A stretch of DNA of 19,715 bases, taken from Bilamarchaeum sp050303335. Lineage in GTDB: Archaea > Micrarchaeota > Micrarchaeia > Anstonellales > Bilamarchaeaceae. The notes beneath the pieces were generated by a model. That model was not told the DNA's origin. It did no database searches and saw nothing but the letters and a program-made list of their open reading frames with translations. Shown piece by piece: positions 8,701 through 15,180 of this stretch. Each line of letters opens with the position of its first letter. The stretch's first letter is position 1. The translations under genes and the position numbers were made by a program. Location of the stretch: assembly GCA_050303335.1 (NCBI GenBank), contig JBNLBN010000024.1, forward strand, positions 1 through 19,715, given 5' to 3'.

Positions 8701-9430
8701 TCCATTCGAGCGTTTTTTTGAGGTCCCTTGTTATCCCGTTTTTCCCGAAGTATTTCAGTATCACTTGAACGTCCCGTTCAAGGAATTTCCTGGAATTCGG
8801 GTGGCCATGGACTACTCCCTGTCCGAAATCGATCAGATAAGGGTATTCTCCCTGGAGTATATTGTATTCGCTAAGATCCGCATGGACAAGCCCGGCCTGA
8901 TGGAGCTTCTTTATGTCATTCAGAATGAATTCCAGGTCGCTTTCTCCCCTCGGACCGACCTGTTCCATGACAGGATAAGGCAGCTCTCCCTTGCCAAGGA
9001 ATTCCATTACAACTATGTTGTCGACCAGGTAATACGGGGCAGGCGCATGTACTCCCGCTTCCCGGCAGATCAGGAGGTTCTTATACTCCTTTTTTGCAAA
9101 TGCCTTTACTATCTCCCAGTCGTTCTGCTTGATCTTTGAGAACCTGGGGTCTCCCTCAAGATAGCTGGATCTTCTGAAAAAATGAGCGGTTTCGATCTTG
9201 TATATTTTTACGGCAACGTACTTTCCCTCGCTGTTGGTAGCGCGGAAGACATTCGCCTCCTTTCCGGTGGAAATAGGGTAGTCGACTGATTCTATGAGGC
9301 CCTTTTTCATCAGTTTCGAAAGATTCAGAAGTGTCCTCTTGTCAAAAACAAGGCTTTCGGTCTTTTCCCTTTCCTTCAGCTGATAATCCTCCTTTTCAGG
9401 TTTCTTCCTTCTTGAAGGTTTTCTTGCCAT
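8678..9430 (-). CDS. rio1: RIO1-type atypical serine/threonine kinase/ATPase
   Basis: Archaeal and eukaryotic RIO1 acts in late maturation of the small ribosomal subunit. The frame is open to 9493, but the ATG at 9428-9430 (MARKPSRRKK) is chosen: it follows the aIF1A stop by 1 nt and gives 250 residues, typical of the family. After a basic N-terminus come the glycine-rich loop STGKEANVF (54-62), the ATP-binding lysine in VAVKIYK (Lys75), the RIO insertion region, the hinge VVMEFLGKGE, the catalytic loop HADLSEYN (Asp175, Asn180) and the metal-binding IDFGQG (Asp191). The HADLSEYN loop marks RIO1 rather than RIO2; no RIO2 winged helix is present. It is the last gene of the ahcY-aIF2-beta-aIF1A run, and its stop lies inside the 3' end of argS. 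Confidence 0.93.
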   Translation of the reverse strand: MARKPSRRKKPEKEDYQLKEREKTESLVFDKRTLLNLSKLMKKGLIESVDYPISTGKEANVFRATNSEGKYVAVKIYKIETAHFFRRSSYLEGDPRFSKIKQNDWEIVKAFAKKEYKNLLICREAGVHAPAPYYLVDNIVVMEFLGKGELPYPVMEQVGPRGESDLEFILNDIKKLHQAGLVHADLSEYNILQGEYPYLIDFGQGVVHGHPNSRKFLERDVQVILKYFGKNGITRDLKKTLEWITSGKDI

Positions 9431-9431
9431 G

Positions 9432-9746
9432 TCAGATGTACCCTTCTTCCTTGAGAATCCTGGCCTGCGTCGGGAAGTACCTCCATATGACATCCCCTTT
9501 CTTATCGCCTTCGATTTCCCAGGGTTTAACTATCACAACGTCCCCTTCCCTTACCCAGATTCTGTTCTTGAGTTTTCCGGGGACCCTGCACATCCTCTCC
9601 TTGCCGTCCTTGCACTGGACTTTCATCCTTGATCCTCCCATAAGGCCCAGAACAAGTCCGAGTACTTCAGGAGGCCTTGGAAGCCTGAGACGTCTTCTTT
9701 CTTCTTCCCTGCTAAGTTGCGGAGGTGGTGGTCTTCTTCCTGCCAA
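9432..9746 (-). CDS. eif1A: Translation initiation factor aIF1A
   Basis: An OB-fold protein that binds the small ribosomal subunit and helps scanning and initiator tRNA placement. The family core is clear: LRLPRPPEVLGLVLGLMGGS, then MKVQCKDGKERMCRVPGKLK, the conserved IWVREGDVVIVKPWEIEGDKKG, and DVIWRYF. No ATG lies ahead of this core. I choose the TTG at 9746-9744, which gives 104 residues and has AGGTGAT, a perfect Shine-Dalgarno match, 3 nt before it. A TTG at 9791 would give 119 residues but would overlap aIF2-beta by 41 nt. The stop is 1 nt before the RIO1 start. aIF1A next to RIO1 is a recurrent archaeal arrangement. The gene call is certain; the start is likely. Confidence 0.92.
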   Translation of the reverse strand: MAGRRPPPPQLSREEERRRLRLPRPPEVLGLVLGLMGGSRMKVQCKDGKERMCRVPGKLKNRIWVREGDVVIVKPWEIEGDKKGDVIWRYFPTQARILKEEGYI

Positions 9747-9749
9747 TTT

Positions 9750-9756
9750 ATCACCT
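9750..9756 (-). promoter_or_regulatory. Shine-Dalgarno sequence deciding the aIF1A start
   Basis: On the minus strand AGGTGAT, complementary to the archaeal 16S rRNA 3' end, is followed by AAA and a TTG codon. It contains the TGA stop of aIF2-beta, so termination of one factor and initiation of the next are physically coupled. This supports the short TTG-started form of aIF1A. Confidence 0.6.
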
Positions 9757-10149
9757 GATTGTAGACTTTGCTCCGCAAGCCTCGCATACAAGGAATCTTA
9801 TATGGTGCTCTTCACTTATGTGAGTATCCGGCCTGTTGCATTCCTTGCAGACGACGTATTTCTTTACGAATTCCTCAAGCTTCTTGTTGAGCATGTCGCC
9901 AACTATCTTTCTCTGCAGGATAAGCCTTTCTTCCTTCATTTCTACCGGGACAGCGAGTTCCTTTGACAGGTATTTGGATACCATTACATAGTCCCTCCTG
10001 ATCCTGTCCACGGACATTTTGAAGTTCTTGATTATAGTTTTGTTACCTTCAGTGAAGTATTCGAATTTTGGCATCTCGAACCTCTCTGCCGATGCCTGGT
10101 TTTTTGGAAGGTTTTCATAAATATTATCCAGTAATTTTTCATATTCCAT
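9751..10149 (-). CDS. eif2b: Translation initiation factor aIF2 beta subunit
   Basis: The beta subunit of the heterotrimeric GTPase aIF2, which delivers methionyl initiator tRNA to the small subunit. At 132 residues it has archaeal length. The order is an N-terminal helix that contacts the gamma subunit (MEYEKLLDNIYENLP), the central alpha/beta domain (KTIIKNFKMSVDRIRRD, RLILQRKIVGDMLNKKLEEF), and a C-terminal zinc ribbon with Cys101, Cys104, Cys122 and Cys125 (CKEC ... CEAC). The ATG at 10149 is 30 nt after the ahcY stop, and the gene ends 4 nt before the aIF1A TTG. aIF2-alpha and gamma are not in the window. Confidence 0.94.
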   Translation of the reverse strand: MEYEKLLDNIYENLPKNQASAERFEMPKFEYFTEGNKTIIKNFKMSVDRIRRDYVMVSKYLSKELAVPVEMKEERLILQRKIVGDMLNKKLEEFVKKYVVCKECNRPDTHISEEHHIRFLVCEACGAKSTIR

Positions 10150-10179
10150 AACATCATTTATCCGGGCGATGGTTTTTAA

Positions 10180-11421
10180 TTAGGTCCCCTCTTCCCAACT
10201 CGACAGGTACCTTTGCTGCTCCTTTGTAAGATTGTCCTTCTTCACATTGAGTGATTTCAGCTGGAGCCTTGCGATCTCGTCATCTATTTTTGCCGGAAGG
10301 TGCACGACTCCGCTTAATTTCCCCTTGTTCCTTACCAGGTATTCGCATGCAAGCGCCTGCCCTGCAAACGAAGTCGCCATCACTTCAGACGGATGGCCTT
10401 CAGCTGCAGCAAGATTCACCAGCCTTCCCTCCGCGCATACGTAGATTTTCTGCCCGTCCAAATCATATTCGTCTAGGAACGGCCTGATCCTCCTGTTCCT
10501 GTATTTCTTCAGCGACGCCACATCGATTTCGATGTCGAAATGGCCGGCATTAGCAATTATCACGTTGTCCTTCATCTTCTTCATGTGTTCGAGGCCGATC
10601 ACGTGCTTGTTTCCGGTTACGGTCAGGAATATGTCTCCGATCCGTGCTGCCTCTGCAATCGGCATAACCCGGTACCCGTCATAATGAGCCTGCAGCGCCC
10701 GGAAGCTGTCCACCTCTGTCACTATCACATTGGCTCCAAGCCCCTGCGCTCTCCTTGCAACTCCCTTCCCGCAGTCACCATAACCGCATACGACGAAAGT
10801 CTTGCCTGCTATGAGCGCGTTTGTCGCCCTCAGAATTCCGTCGATGCTGGACTGTCCGGTTCCATAGTAATTGTCAAGGAGGTGCTTTGTCTTGTTGTCG
10901 TTTACTGCAATGACAGGGTATTTCAAAACCCCGTCCTTTTCCATGGATTTCAGCCTGATGATCCCCGTGGTGGTCTCCTCGCATCCGCCGATTATTTTCT
11001 TTATCTTTGATTTGTGCTTGGTGTGTATCGCGGTTACGAGGTCGCAGCCGTCATCTATCGTGATCGAGGGATCCATGGATATCACTTTCTCAATATAGGA
11101 ATAGTACTCTTTGTTGGTCTCCCCCTTCTTTGCAAATACAGCTGTCCCGTCCTTTGCAAGAGCTGCTGCAACATCATCCTGCGTGGATAGAGGGTTGCAG
11201 CTTGCAATGGCAACCCTTGCACCTCCTGCCTCAAGCGTTTTTACAAGGACAGCAGTCTCCTTTGTAACATGCAGTGCAAGTCCAATCGTCATCCCCCTGA
11301 ATGGTTTCTCCTTCCTGAACCTTTCCTGGATGTCCTTCATTATCTGCATGTTCTTGAGTGCGTATTCGATATTCAGTTTTCCCTGTTTTGCGAGCTCAAT
11401 GTCTCTTACTTCGTAAGCCAT
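10180..11421 (-). CDS. ahcY: Adenosylhomocysteinase (S-adenosylhomocysteine hydrolase)
   Basis: An NAD-dependent enzyme that splits S-adenosylhomocysteine into adenosine and homocysteine, relieving product inhibition of methyltransferases. It has 413 residues, the short archaeal/Thermotoga form without the C-terminal extension of the longer enzymes. Substrate-site residues are in place: His51 (LHVT), Asp123/Asp124 (IDDGCD), Glu149 (CEETTTG), Lys179 and Asp183 (NDNKTKHLLDN) and His294 (NAGHFD). The Rossmann loop is CGYGDCGKG (212-220). A methanogen homologue is known to prefer S-inosylhomocysteine, so the exact substrate is not settled by homology. It is first in a minus-strand run with aIF2-beta, aIF1A and RIO1, and is divergent from the PadR operon. 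The ATG at 11421 has a TATA-like box at about -26. Confidence 0.96.
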   Translation of the reverse strand: MAYEVRDIELAKQGKLNIEYALKNMQIMKDIQERFRKEKPFRGMTIGLALHVTKETAVLVKTLEAGGARVAIASCNPLSTQDDVAAALAKDGTAVFAKKGETNKEYYSYIEKVISMDPSITIDDGCDLVTAIHTKHKSKIKKIIGGCEETTTGIIRLKSMEKDGVLKYPVIAVNDNKTKHLLDNYYGTGQSSIDGILRATNALIAGKTFVVCGYGDCGKGVARRAQGLGANVIVTEVDSFRALQAHYDGYRVMPIAEAARIGDIFLTVTGNKHVIGLEHMKKMKDNVIIANAGHFDIEIDVASLKKYRNRRIRPFLDEYDLDGQKIYVCAEGRLVNLAAAEGHPSEVMATSFAGQALACEYLVRNKGKLSGVVHLPAKIDDEIARLQLKSLNVKKDNLTKEQQRYLSSWEEGT

Positions 11422-11442
11422 GCAACTCTATTAAGTAAAAGC

Positions 11443-11450
11443 AATAAAAT
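11443..11450 (-). promoter_or_regulatory. TATA-like box of ahcY
   Basis: On the minus strand ATTTTATT lies about 22-29 nt before the ahcY ATG, the right place for transcription starting at or very near the start codon. No Shine-Dalgarno sequence is seen. The box stops 18 bp short of the inverted repeat that serves the divergent padR promoter. Confidence 0.4.
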
Positions 11451-11464
11451 CCTTTTTGGTATGG

Positions 11465-11475
11465 TTTTATATATG
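11465..11475 (+). promoter_or_regulatory. TATA box of the padR-exporter operon
   Basis: TTTTATATATG is centred about 31 nt before the ATG at 11501 and is a good archaeal box A. It predicts a leader of only a few bases. The left arm of the inverted repeat at 11468-11491 lies within it. Confidence 0.55.
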
Positions 11476-11491
11476 TATAATTCCATATATA
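11468..11491 (+). promoter_or_regulatory. Inverted repeat, probable PadR operator
   Basis: TATATATG (11468-11475) and CATATATA (11484-11491) are a perfect 8-bp inverted repeat separated by TATAATTC. The half-site geometry resembles the ATGT-N8-ACAT sites bound by PadR regulators: here ATGT-N8-ATAT, with one mismatch. It covers the TATA box and the expected transcription start, so a bound dimer would block initiation. Operator function is inferred. Confidence 0.5.
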
Positions 11492-11500
11492 TCTGATTTT

Positions 11501-11857
11501 ATGCTTATAAGCCAGAAGATACCCTTCTCAAAGAAGAATGTCGACCGCATGGTGAGGGAGAAGTTCTCTCTGTTCGTGCTGTGGATGATTTCGAAAAACG
11601 AGATTCACGGCTATGAGATCATTAAATTAATAAAGGAAGACCCGGTTATCCACACAGTTCCGTCAAGCAAGATCTATCCTATCCTGGCAGGACTCTGCAG
11701 GAAGGGACTCATAACCTACAGGAAAGCCGCATCGGGAAAAAGAACCAGGAAAATCTATCATATAACAGAAAAGGGGAAAATTTTCCTTGGCAAGATCAAG
11801 GAGCATTTCAGGAGCAGCCCGCTGATGGTGGAATATACGAAGGAGATGCTGAGATGA
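11501..11857 (+). CDS. PadR-family winged-helix transcriptional regulator
   Basis: A 118-residue DNA-binding protein. The PadR winged helix spans about residues 20-93: FSLFVLWMISKNEIHGYEII, the recognition region VPSSKIYPILAGLCRKGLI, and the wing GKRTRKIYHITEKGK. Only a short C-terminal helix follows, so dimerisation is probably minimal, as in small PadR proteins. The frame is open from 11456, but a start there would lie ahead of the TATA box; the ATG at 11501 sits at the right distance behind it. The stop overlaps the ABC ATPase start as ATGA. PadR proteins commonly repress a neighbouring transporter and themselves until a ligand binds. The same role is inferred here, supported by the inverted repeat over the promoter. 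Confidence 0.87.
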   Translation: MLISQKIPFSKKNVDRMVREKFSLFVLWMISKNEIHGYEIIKLIKEDPVIHTVPSSKIYPILAGLCRKGLITYRKAASGKRTRKIYHITEKGKIFLGKIKEHFRSSPLMVEYTKEMLR

Positions 11858-12525
11858 AGAAGATAATGGTAATGGAGGATATAAAGAAGCAGTACGTCAT
11901 GGGCGAAGGTATAGTGGTGGAAGCGCTAAAGGACATCGACCTTGAGGTTCATGAGAAGGATTTCCTCGCAATACTCGGTCCGAGCGGATCCGGAAAATCC
12001 ACCCTGCTCCATATAATGGGCCTGCTTGACAGTCCCACCTCGGGAAGGCTTGAAATCGACGGGATAGAAACATCTAAGATGACTGAGGACCAGAGGGCGA
12101 AAGTGAGGGGCGAGAAGATCGGTTTCGTCTTCCAGACCTTCAACCTCATAGGTTCCCTGAGCGCTCTCGAGAACGTGGAGCTTCCGCTTGTCCTCAGGAA
12201 AGGGGACGGCAAGGAACGGAGGGCGAAAGCAGCAAAGATACTTGAGAGCGTGGGGCTCGGAGACCGGCTGGACCACACGCCAGGCCAGCTCTCAGGAGGG
12301 CAGAGGCAAAGGGTGGCAATTGCACGGGCACTTGTCAATGACCCGGAAATTATCCTTGCTGATGAACCGACCGGAAACCTAGATTCAAAGACCGGGAAGG
12401 AGGTCCTGAAAATCTTCGAGGACCTGAACAACGAGGGCAAGACCGTTATTATAATTACACATGACCAGAATATTGCGAAGCACACGAAAAAGTGCCTGCA
12501 GCTTCAGGATGGAATGATAAGGTGA
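11854..12525 (+). CDS. ABC transporter ATP-binding protein, MacB/LolD type
   Basis: The 223-residue cytoplasmic ATPase of an exporter-like or mechanotransmission ABC system. All motifs are intact: Walker A GPSGSGKST (42-50), Q-loop Gln104 in FVFQTFNLIG, signature LSGGQ (146-150), Walker B IILADE (166-171) and H-loop His203 (ITHD). The LIGSLSALENVELPL stretch after the Q-loop is typical of the MacB/LolD/FtsE branch, which pairs with four-helix permeases as found downstream. AGGAG at 11841-11845 precedes the ATG by 8 nt, and the start overlaps the padR stop by 4 nt (ATGA), implying translational coupling. One ATPase gene serves two permease genes, so an ATPase dimer with two different permeases is the simplest model. 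Confidence 0.94.
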   Translation: MKKIMVMEDIKKQYVMGEGIVVEALKDIDLEVHEKDFLAILGPSGSGKSTLLHIMGLLDSPTSGRLEIDGIETSKMTEDQRAKVRGEKIGFVFQTFNLIGSLSALENVELPLVLRKGDGKERRAKAAKILESVGLGDRLDHTPGQLSGGQRQRVAIARALVNDPEIILADEPTGNLDSKTGKEVLKIFEDLNNEGKTVIIITHDQNIAKHTKKCLQLQDGMIR

Positions 12526-12530
12526 AAATG

Positions 12531-13970
12531 ATGAAAAAAATACTGTTATTGATGATGATACTGGGATTGGCCTTTGCAGGCCTGTCGATTGACAATTACA
12601 CTGTCACGAAGGGGATATTCAAGCCCGGGGAGCCTGGAGTTGCGACCGTTACGGTAACCAATCCAGTAGGCTCCGAAAGGGTGACTGCGGTAACGATGAC
12701 CGTCAATGCCCCGAGCGAGCTTGCAGTAACAAGCGCCCCGAACCTCGCCGATATTAATTCGGGAGGGTCCGCGATAGTTTCCATACCCTTCAAGGTGAAG
12801 GAATCCGTCAACCCGGGAATATATACTATCAACGTATTCTTCCGGGGGACGCTAAGCAGCGAGGCATCCTCGCTTTCGCAGACATCAGTCAATTCGGTAT
12901 CCATACCGATCACGGTTGTAAATGAACCAGAATTGTCATTCTCTTCAGACAAGCAGGTCCTGACAGGATCTGACGACGTGCTCCTTACTATCGAAAACAA
13001 CGGGGGCATCGCAAATAATCTGCGGATTTCGCTTCCAGGCAGCATATCACTGTACGGAAAAGACCAGATCTACATAGGCAAAGTTGAAAAATCAAAACAA
13101 GTCTCCCTGACACTTGATTCAAGAGATGCCCAGGACGGTTCAAATGATCTTGAGATCAAAATCGAGTATGAGGATGCCCTCGGCATCCCGCATTCGGAGA
13201 CGGTCATCCTCAGGATGACAGTGAGGAAAGAACAGCTAGACCTTAAGTTCACCCAGTCCTCAGAAATTAACATCAGGCAGGAGCAGACGCTCGTCCTTGA
13301 AGTGACCAACAACGGGGAGGAGCATCTCGAGGATGTCGAGCTGACATTCACGAACGATACGATCAGGCTGGTTGACGATGCCGAGCTTAAATTCGGTGAT
13401 CTTGCTCCTGGAGAATCATCAACGGTATCTGCAAAGATATACACGGAGATATCTCCCGGAATAAATCTTGTCCCTTCAAGGATACAATGGATAGAAAGGG
13501 AAGTGCAGAAAGAGGAGCTGAGGAACATAGCATTCTCGATATCGTCAGATTCGGACGTATCAGTTTTCCTCGAAGCCAAGCCTCTTCCCCTGATGTCCGG
13601 AGGGGAGCACACAATATCCGTTCTCGTATCGAATCTTGGAACTTATTCGATTGAAAGCGTCGATGTGAGCATCAGTTCACCAGTATTCAGCACACTGGAC
13701 ATATCGAACAAGCAGTACATAGGAGGGCTCCAGAGGGATGACTTCTCTACAGTGCAGTTCCTTGTCAAGATAAATCCGACCGAGCCAGGAGACTACCCAG
13801 TCAAGCTGGATATCAAATACCGGGACCAGTCCGGTGACTGGAAGCAGAAGTCTATCACGCAAAACATCTCAGTGCATGGAGCAACAGCATCGGAAGACAG
13901 TCCGCTCGGGCTCATTGCAATAGCTGTAATAGCGGTGGTTGGAATCTGGTATTTCAAGTTCAGAAAGTGA
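12531..13970 (+). CDS. Secreted, C-terminally anchored Ig-like (COG1361-like) partner of the exporter
   Basis: About 479 residues. An N-terminal signal peptide (KKILLLMMILGLAFAG) is followed by roughly four beta-sandwich domains with CARDB/COG1361-style motifs: FKPGEPGVATVTVTNPVGSE, VLLTIENNGGIANNLRISLP, TLVLEVTNNGEEHLEDVELT and TISVLVSNLGTYSIESVDVS. The protein ends in one transmembrane helix (LGLIAIAVIAVVGIWYF) and a short basic tail FKFRK, so most of it lies outside the cell. GGTGA at 12521-12525 contains the ATPase stop. ATG codons at 12528 and 12531 both fit; 12531 has the better spacing. Proteins of this kind recur beside MacB-type genes in archaea and may play the part of the MacA adaptor. 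Its ligand is unknown. Confidence 0.85.
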   Translation: MKKILLLMMILGLAFAGLSIDNYTVTKGIFKPGEPGVATVTVTNPVGSERVTAVTMTVNAPSELAVTSAPNLADINSGGSAIVSIPFKVKESVNPGIYTINVFFRGTLSSEASSLSQTSVNSVSIPITVVNEPELSFSSDKQVLTGSDDVLLTIENNGGIANNLRISLPGSISLYGKDQIYIGKVEKSKQVSLTLDSRDAQDGSNDLEIKIEYEDALGIPHSETVILRMTVRKEQLDLKFTQSSEINIRQEQTLVLEVTNNGEEHLEDVELTFTNDTIRLVDDAELKFGDLAPGESSTVSAKIYTEISPGINLVPSRIQWIEREVQKEELRNIAFSISSDSDVSVFLEAKPLPLMSGGEHTISVLVSNLGTYSIESVDVSISSPVFSTLDISNKQYIGGLQRDDFSTVQFLVKINPTEPGDYPVKLDIKYRDQSGDWKQKSITQNISVHGATASEDSPLGLIAIAVIAVVGIWYFKFRK

Positions 13971-13974
13971 AAAA

Positions 13975-15180
13975 ATGGATTTAACAGACATGCTTGCCTA
14001 CAGCCTCAACTCGCTCAAGTACAGCAAATTGAGGACGTTCCTGACTGTGCTCGGGATAGTTGTCGGCATATCGTCTGTAATCCTCCTTGTCGGTCTAGTG
14101 CAGGGGTTGAAATCCGATGTCCTGACACAGCTCGAGGATTTCGGTCCAAGGACCTTTCTCATAATCCCATCGACAAACGGCGGTGGGTTCGGAGGAGGTT
14201 CGCAATTCCTTCCAACAAAGGGGAAACTCTTCGAGAAGGATTATGAGCGGGTGAAAAAGCTTCCCGAAATCCAAAGCATAACGAAAATTGTGATCGGTTC
14301 AACAACTGTCCAGTTCAAGGACGAATCGATCAGCGCAAGCGTTTATGGAATCGAAGCCAGCCTGTTCGATGACACCGTTCCAGTTGAAATCGAGAAAGGG
14401 AGGTTTCTTGAGGACAGTGACCGGGGGGTGGTGAGCCTTGGCCATGATGTTGCGGATCAATTCGATGAGAAAATAAACACCCAATCGAATGTTTTCCTGA
14501 GCGGACACCGCTTCAAGGTAATAGGCCTCCTTAAGCCAACTGGAAATTCCTTTGCCCCGATCGACAATGTGATTTTCATCGCATTCGACGATGCCAGGAA
14601 CCTCTTCAACGAATCCCTTCTTGAAAATGAAATCTCCGCCATCAGGCTTACCCTTGAGGAAGGTTCTGACGTAGAAGAGGCAGAACAAGAGCTGACGGAT
14701 ATCATGCTCTCGTCCCACAGGGTGACGGAAGACGACAAGGATTTTACGATAATCAGCCCGACTTTTATCAACAACCAGTTCACTGGAATTCTTGACACAA
14801 TTACCCTCTTCCTCGGAGCAATAGCGTCAATCTCCCTGATTGTGGGTGGAATCGGCATCTCAAATACCATGTTCATGAACGTGCTGGAGAGGAGGAAGGA
14901 GATCGGAACAATAAAAGCTGTCGGGGCGACGCAGGACCAGATACTCAAGCTTTTCCTTATTGAAAGCGCCATCATCGGCCTTTCAGGAGGAATACTCGGC
15001 ATAGCCATTGCAGTAATGCTCGGATTCATCATCTCGCTGTTCGATATCACCTTCATCTACGATGTCCCGGTAATGATAGGGGCAGTGGTATTCTCGATTA
15101 CTATAGGGCTCATTTCAGGAACCTATCCTGCCAAGGAAGCGGCGAAGGTCGATCCGATCGTTGCATTGAGGTATGAATAA
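13975..15180 (+). CDS. MacB/FtsX-type ABC permease, first paralogue
   Basis: 401 residues with four predicted membrane helices in MacB topology. Helix 1 is in LRTFLTVLGIVVGISSVILL, then a large outer domain at about residues 45-270 (MacB_PCD type), then three helices from about 275 starting TITLFLGAIASISLIVGGIG. The family motif GISNTMFMNVLERRKEIGTI with KAVGAT couples to the ATPase, and the end YPAKEAAKVDPIVALRYE is the usual FtsX-domain ending. A glycine-rich segment NGGGFGGGS starts the outer domain. The frame is open from 13939, but the ATG at 13975 follows the upstream stop by 4 nt with GTGA before it. Such permeases move the outer domain by ATP hydrolysis rather than passing solute through a wide channel. 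The substrate is unknown. Confidence 0.92.
   Translation: MDLTDMLAYSLNSLKYSKLRTFLTVLGIVVGISSVILLVGLVQGLKSDVLTQLEDFGPRTFLIIPSTNGGGFGGGSQFLPTKGKLFEKDYERVKKLPEIQSITKIVIGSTTVQFKDESISASVYGIEASLFDDTVPVEIEKGRFLEDSDRGVVSLGHDVADQFDEKINTQSNVFLSGHRFKVIGLLKPTGNSFAPIDNVIFIAFDDARNLFNESLLENEISAIRLTLEEGSDVEEAEQELTDIMLSSHRVTEDDKDFTIISPTFINNQFTGILDTITLFLGAIASISLIVGGIGISNTMFMNVLERRKEIGTIKAVGATQDQILKLFLIESAIIGLSGGILGIAIAVMLGFIISLFDITFIYDVPVMIGAVVFSITIGLISGTYPAKEAAKVDPIVALRYE

Noticed and set aside
8672..9139. 155-codon plus-strand frame opposite the RIO1 gene
   Set aside because: It is fully antisense to a kinase with all catalytic motifs intact, and its composition is typical of a mirrored frame.
10180..11421. 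Adenosylhomocysteinase considered truncated because it lacks the C-terminal extension
   Set aside because: 413 residues is the normal length for the archaeal/Thermotoga form, and all substrate and NAD residues are present.
11422..11500. AT-rich 79-bp gap considered as a replication origin
   Set aside because: It is too short, holds no origin-recognition-box repeats, and is explained by two divergent promoters and an operator-like inverted repeat.
14457..15056. 199-codon minus-strand frame opposite the first permease
   Set aside because: It lies antisense to a clear membrane permease; its hydrophobic look comes from the complement of the membrane-helix codons.
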